Below are positions 6,937-7,669 of a stretch of DNA of 7,669 nucleotides, in pieces. Location of the stretch: assembly GCA_944363655.1 (NCBI GenBank), contig CALVUU010000035.1:1-7669 (forward strand), written 5' to 3'. The notes under the pieces are model-generated. The model was not told the origin of the DNA. It ran no database searches and worked only from the letters and a program-made list of their open reading frames with translations. The first letter of the stretch is position 1; the number at the start of each line of letters is the position of its first letter. The stretch comes from an uncultured Bacilli bacterium. Lineage in GTDB: Bacteria > Bacillota_I > Bacilli_A > RF39 > UBA660. The position numbers were made by a program, and so were the translations under genes.

Positions 6937-6945
6937 ATCTTAACA
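6937..6945 (-). promoter_or_regulatory. Extended -10 promoter for the M3 peptidase gene
   Basis: On the minus strand the sequence reads TGTTAAGAT, an extended -10 (TGN plus TAAGAT), about 28 bases upstream of the ATG. No good -35 is visible; the upstream region is a T-run. Confidence 0.5.
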
Positions 6946-7026
6946 TAATTAAGAAAAAAATAAAACATATTTTTTTAAGCATATTTTTTAAGTTACTTCA
7001 AGTCGATTTTTGTCGGACGCTTTTTC

Positions 7027-7055
7027 TTGCAATTGCATTTATATTAATTTAGAAT
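7027..7055 (+). promoter_or_regulatory. Promoter for the small hydrophobic peptide gene
   Basis: TTGCAA (7027-7032) lies exactly 17 bases from TAGAAT (7050-7055). Initiation about seven bases later falls at 7061-7063, the first bases of the 5' copy of the inverted repeat. The leader to the ATG would be about 90 bases and is visibly GC-richer than its flanks. Confidence 0.7.
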
Positions 7056-7062
7056 AAATAAC

Positions 7063-7077
7063 CGTTACTTTTAGTGG
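7063..7077. repeat. 5' copy of a 15-bp inverted repeat bracketing the small-peptide locus
   Basis: CGTTACTTTTAGTGG is the reverse complement of CCACTAAAGGTAACG at 7265-7279 except at one position, which is a G-U wobble in RNA. The predicted peptide mRNA could therefore pair its 5' end with its 3' end over 15 continuous bases. Confidence 0.85.
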
Positions 7078-7109
7078 AAGTCTGCTTTTCTTTGCCGGAT
7101 TCCGACTTC
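7077..7109 (+). promoter_or_regulatory. Possible hairpin in the small-peptide mRNA leader
   Basis: GAAGTC (7077-7082) can pair with GACTTC (7104-7109); an alternative stem pairs GGAA (7076-7079) with TTCC (7100-7103). These suggest a folded leader between the 5' repeat copy and the ribosome binding sites, but the stems are short. Confidence 0.35.
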
Positions 7110-7133
7110 AGGGGGTTTCTTCGGGAGATCAGG

Positions 7134-7160
7134 ATGAAAGTGAGGCGAGGTTATGAATGA
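7134..7160 (+). CDS. Possible 8-residue leader peptide overlapping the small-peptide start
   Basis: ATG at 7134 opens MKVRRGYE and ends at TGA 7158-7160. GGGAG (7123-7127), six bases upstream, is a good ribosome binding site. The stop overlaps the start of the hydrophobic peptide gene (7153) in another frame, the arrangement expected for translational coupling as in mok/hok. At eight codons it could also be chance. Confidence 0.35.
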   Translation: MKVRRGYE

Positions 7161-7233
7161 TAATGATTTTTGTCTAGTAATAATAATTGTGGTTCTTGCT
7201 TTAATCGGCAAGATAAACGAAAAAAGACGCTAA
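7153..7233 (+). CDS. 26-residue hydrophobic peptide, candidate type I toxin
   Basis: The ORF encodes 26 residues: a short polar N-terminus (MNDNDF), an uninterrupted hydrophobic run (CLVIIIVVLALIG, residues 7-19), and a charged tail (KINEKRR). This is the layout of membrane-acting type I toxins, though I do not recognise a named family. A stop lies four codons upstream in frame, so the ATG at 7153 is the first available. AAGTGAGG (7138-7145) is a plausible ribosome binding site seven bases upstream. The gene has its own promoter (7027-7055) and a long structured leader. Its last codons lie in the terminator stem and tail of a predicted antisense RNA. Toxicity is inferred from architecture only. 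Confidence 0.65.
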   Translation: MNDNDFCLVIIIVVLALIGKINEKRR

Positions 7234-7241
7234 ATAGCGTC
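7226..7241 (-). terminator. Intrinsic terminator of the predicted antisense RNA
   Basis: Six-bp stem GACGCT/AGCGTC with a four-base loop, followed on the minus strand by TTTTTT (7225-7220). It overlaps the last codon and stop of the sense peptide gene. On the plus strand no T-run follows, so it is directional. Confidence 0.65.
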
Positions 7242-7255
7242 CTACCCAAAAGTAG

Positions 7256-7280
7256 GCGTTACCACCACTAAAGGTAACGC
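7256..7280. repeat. 8-bp hairpin containing the 3' copy of the inverted repeat
   Basis: GCGTTACC (7256-7263) pairs with GGTAACGC (7273-7280) around a nine-base loop. The loop and right arm (7265-7279) are the partner of the mRNA 5' end at 7063-7077. The local hairpin and the long-range pairing cannot form together, so the two are alternative folds. Confidence 0.75.
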
Positions 7281-7290
7281 TTACATGTAT

Positions 7291-7319
7291 AATATATCAA
7301 AATTACTATTTTTATGCAA
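7291..7319 (-). promoter_or_regulatory. Minus-strand promoter for the predicted antisense RNA
   Basis: On the minus strand TTGCAT (7319-7314) lies 17 bases from TATATT (7296-7291), with an overlapping TATTAT at 19 bases. It converges on the small-peptide gene; its -35 resembles that of the sense promoter (TTGCAA). Confidence 0.6.
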
Positions 7320-7337
7320 TATTTTTTTGAAAATAAA

Positions 7338-7366
7338 TAGACATATTTATAAAAATTTAGTACAAT
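7338..7366 (+). promoter_or_regulatory. Promoter for the 3'-terminal exported-protein gene
   Basis: TAGACA (7338-7343) lies 17 bases from TACAAT (7361-7366). Initiation near 7373 gives a leader under 20 bases before the GTG at 7390, with AGGTGA (7379-7384) as ribosome binding site. Confidence 0.6.
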
Positions 7367-7389
7367 TAATATGATGATAGGTGATAATA

Positions 7390-7669
7390 GTGCAAAAGGT
7401 TACGAAAAGAAATATTGCTTTAGCAATTATATTTTTATTAATATTAGTGGTAGTTGCCTTACTTATAGGTAATTTTACTTACTCATTTTTAGGAGCAGAC
7501 ATCGATGAAGATGTTACTACCCAAGGAGAAACAACAGCATCTGGAGATACACTAATATTTAGTAGTGGTAATACCCTTTCTTTACATGCAACAACTGATA
7601 ACTTTAATGCTACCAGTGGTAATTTAACAGATACTACTAATCCTTCAGTAAGACTTATAGCAAGTAGTA
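7390..7669 (+). CDS. Membrane-anchored, Thr/Ser-rich exported protein, 3'-partial
   Basis: An open frame of 93 codons runs off the window. It starts at a GTG with AGGTGA five bases upstream; another in-frame GTG at 7381 is possible but would overlap that site. The N-terminus is basic (KVTKRN), followed by a long hydrophobic segment (about residues 9-27, IALAIIFLLILVVVALLIG). This predicts a signal anchor or uncleaved signal with the rest outside. The visible mature part is rich in Thr, Ser, Asn and Gly, with strand-like stretches (DTLIFSSGNTLSLHATTDNF, then NPSVRLIAS), as in surface beta-sandwich proteins. I do not recognise a named family. It has its own promoter and is separate from the small-peptide locus. 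Confidence 0.8.
   Translation, partial: MQKVTKRNIALAIIFLLILVVVALLIGNFTYSFLGADIDEDVTTQGETTASGDTLIFSSGNTLSLHATTDNFNATSGNLTDTTNPSVRLIASS

Larger units (their letters stand above)
7220..7282 (-). ncRNA. Predicted antisense RNA (candidate antitoxin) of about 60 nt
   Basis: A minus-strand promoter (7291-7319) would start transcription near 7282. Read leftward, three stems follow: GCGTTACC/GGTAACGC (7256-7280), CCTAC/GTAGG (7241-7256) and GACGCT/AGCGTC (7226-7241). The last is followed by six T on the minus strand (7225-7220), a good terminator. The RNA would be complementary to the last four sense codons, the stop and the 3' untranslated part of the small-peptide mRNA. Its 5' part also has nearly the same sequence as the 5' end of that mRNA. 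Confidence 0.55.

Noticed and set aside
6966..6992. Imperfect direct repeat of CATAT-T-run-AAG upstream of the peptidase gene
   Set aside because: Two low-complexity copies of 14 and 13 bases in very AT-rich DNA; no evidence of function.
7002..7026. Possible plus-strand terminator before the small-peptide promoter
   Set aside because: The stem GTCGA/TCGGAC has a bulge and is very short, and there is no plus-strand gene upstream needing termination.
7063..7279. Small MITE-like mobile element with 15-bp terminal inverted repeats
   Set aside because: No target-site duplication is visible outside the repeats, and their position at a predicted transcript start and in an antisense hairpin fits an RNA role better. 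Not fully excluded.

Overview
The window is an AT-rich, low-GC stretch of a Gram-positive-type genome. It has strong AAGGAGG-type ribosome binding sites, short U-tracted terminators and TATAAT-type promoters. It carries conserved translation genes (rpsB, tsf, frr) and ffh, the gene for the signal recognition particle protein. UGG encodes Trp, and TGA behaves as a stop after the gene at 1912-2520. Together this points to an uncultured Bacilli or Mollicutes-related lineage using the standard bacterial code. That placement is inference from base composition and gene content, not from a search.

Region 1 (1-1841) is the 3' part of an rpsB-tsf operon, closed by a clear intrinsic terminator. The S2 protein carries a long C-terminal extension ending in a Rho_N/SAP-like module. 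Region 2 (about 1884-3870) is a second unit with its own extended -10 promoter: two membrane-anchored proteins of unknown function followed by frr. The usual pyrH between tsf and frr is absent here. The first of the two looks like a thioredoxin fold without CXXC, and the second has an RsiV/DUF3298-like C-terminus. Region 3 (3896-5253) is ffh as a single gene with its own promoter and terminator.

Region 4 (5254-5862) is accessory-looking. Four tandem 23-bp repeats lead into the 3' remnant of a DUF4143-type ATPase gene. The remnant converges on a minus-strand gene for a short M3-like metallopeptidase (5830-6909), and both share a long bidirectional terminator hairpin.

Region 5 (6910-7389) has no long gene but is dense in structure. 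A well-formed promoter drives a GC-richer, foldable leader into a 26-residue hydrophobic peptide gene. A convergent minus-strand promoter and terminator predict an antisense RNA of about 60 nt over the 3' end of that gene. The 5' end of the predicted mRNA is complementary to its own 3' end over 15 bases. An 8-codon leader ORF overlaps the peptide start. This has the architecture of a type I toxin-antitoxin locus and is the most interesting find. I do not recognise the peptide as a named family.

Region 6 (7338-end) is the promoter and first 93 codons of a membrane-anchored, Thr/Ser-rich exported protein that runs off the window.
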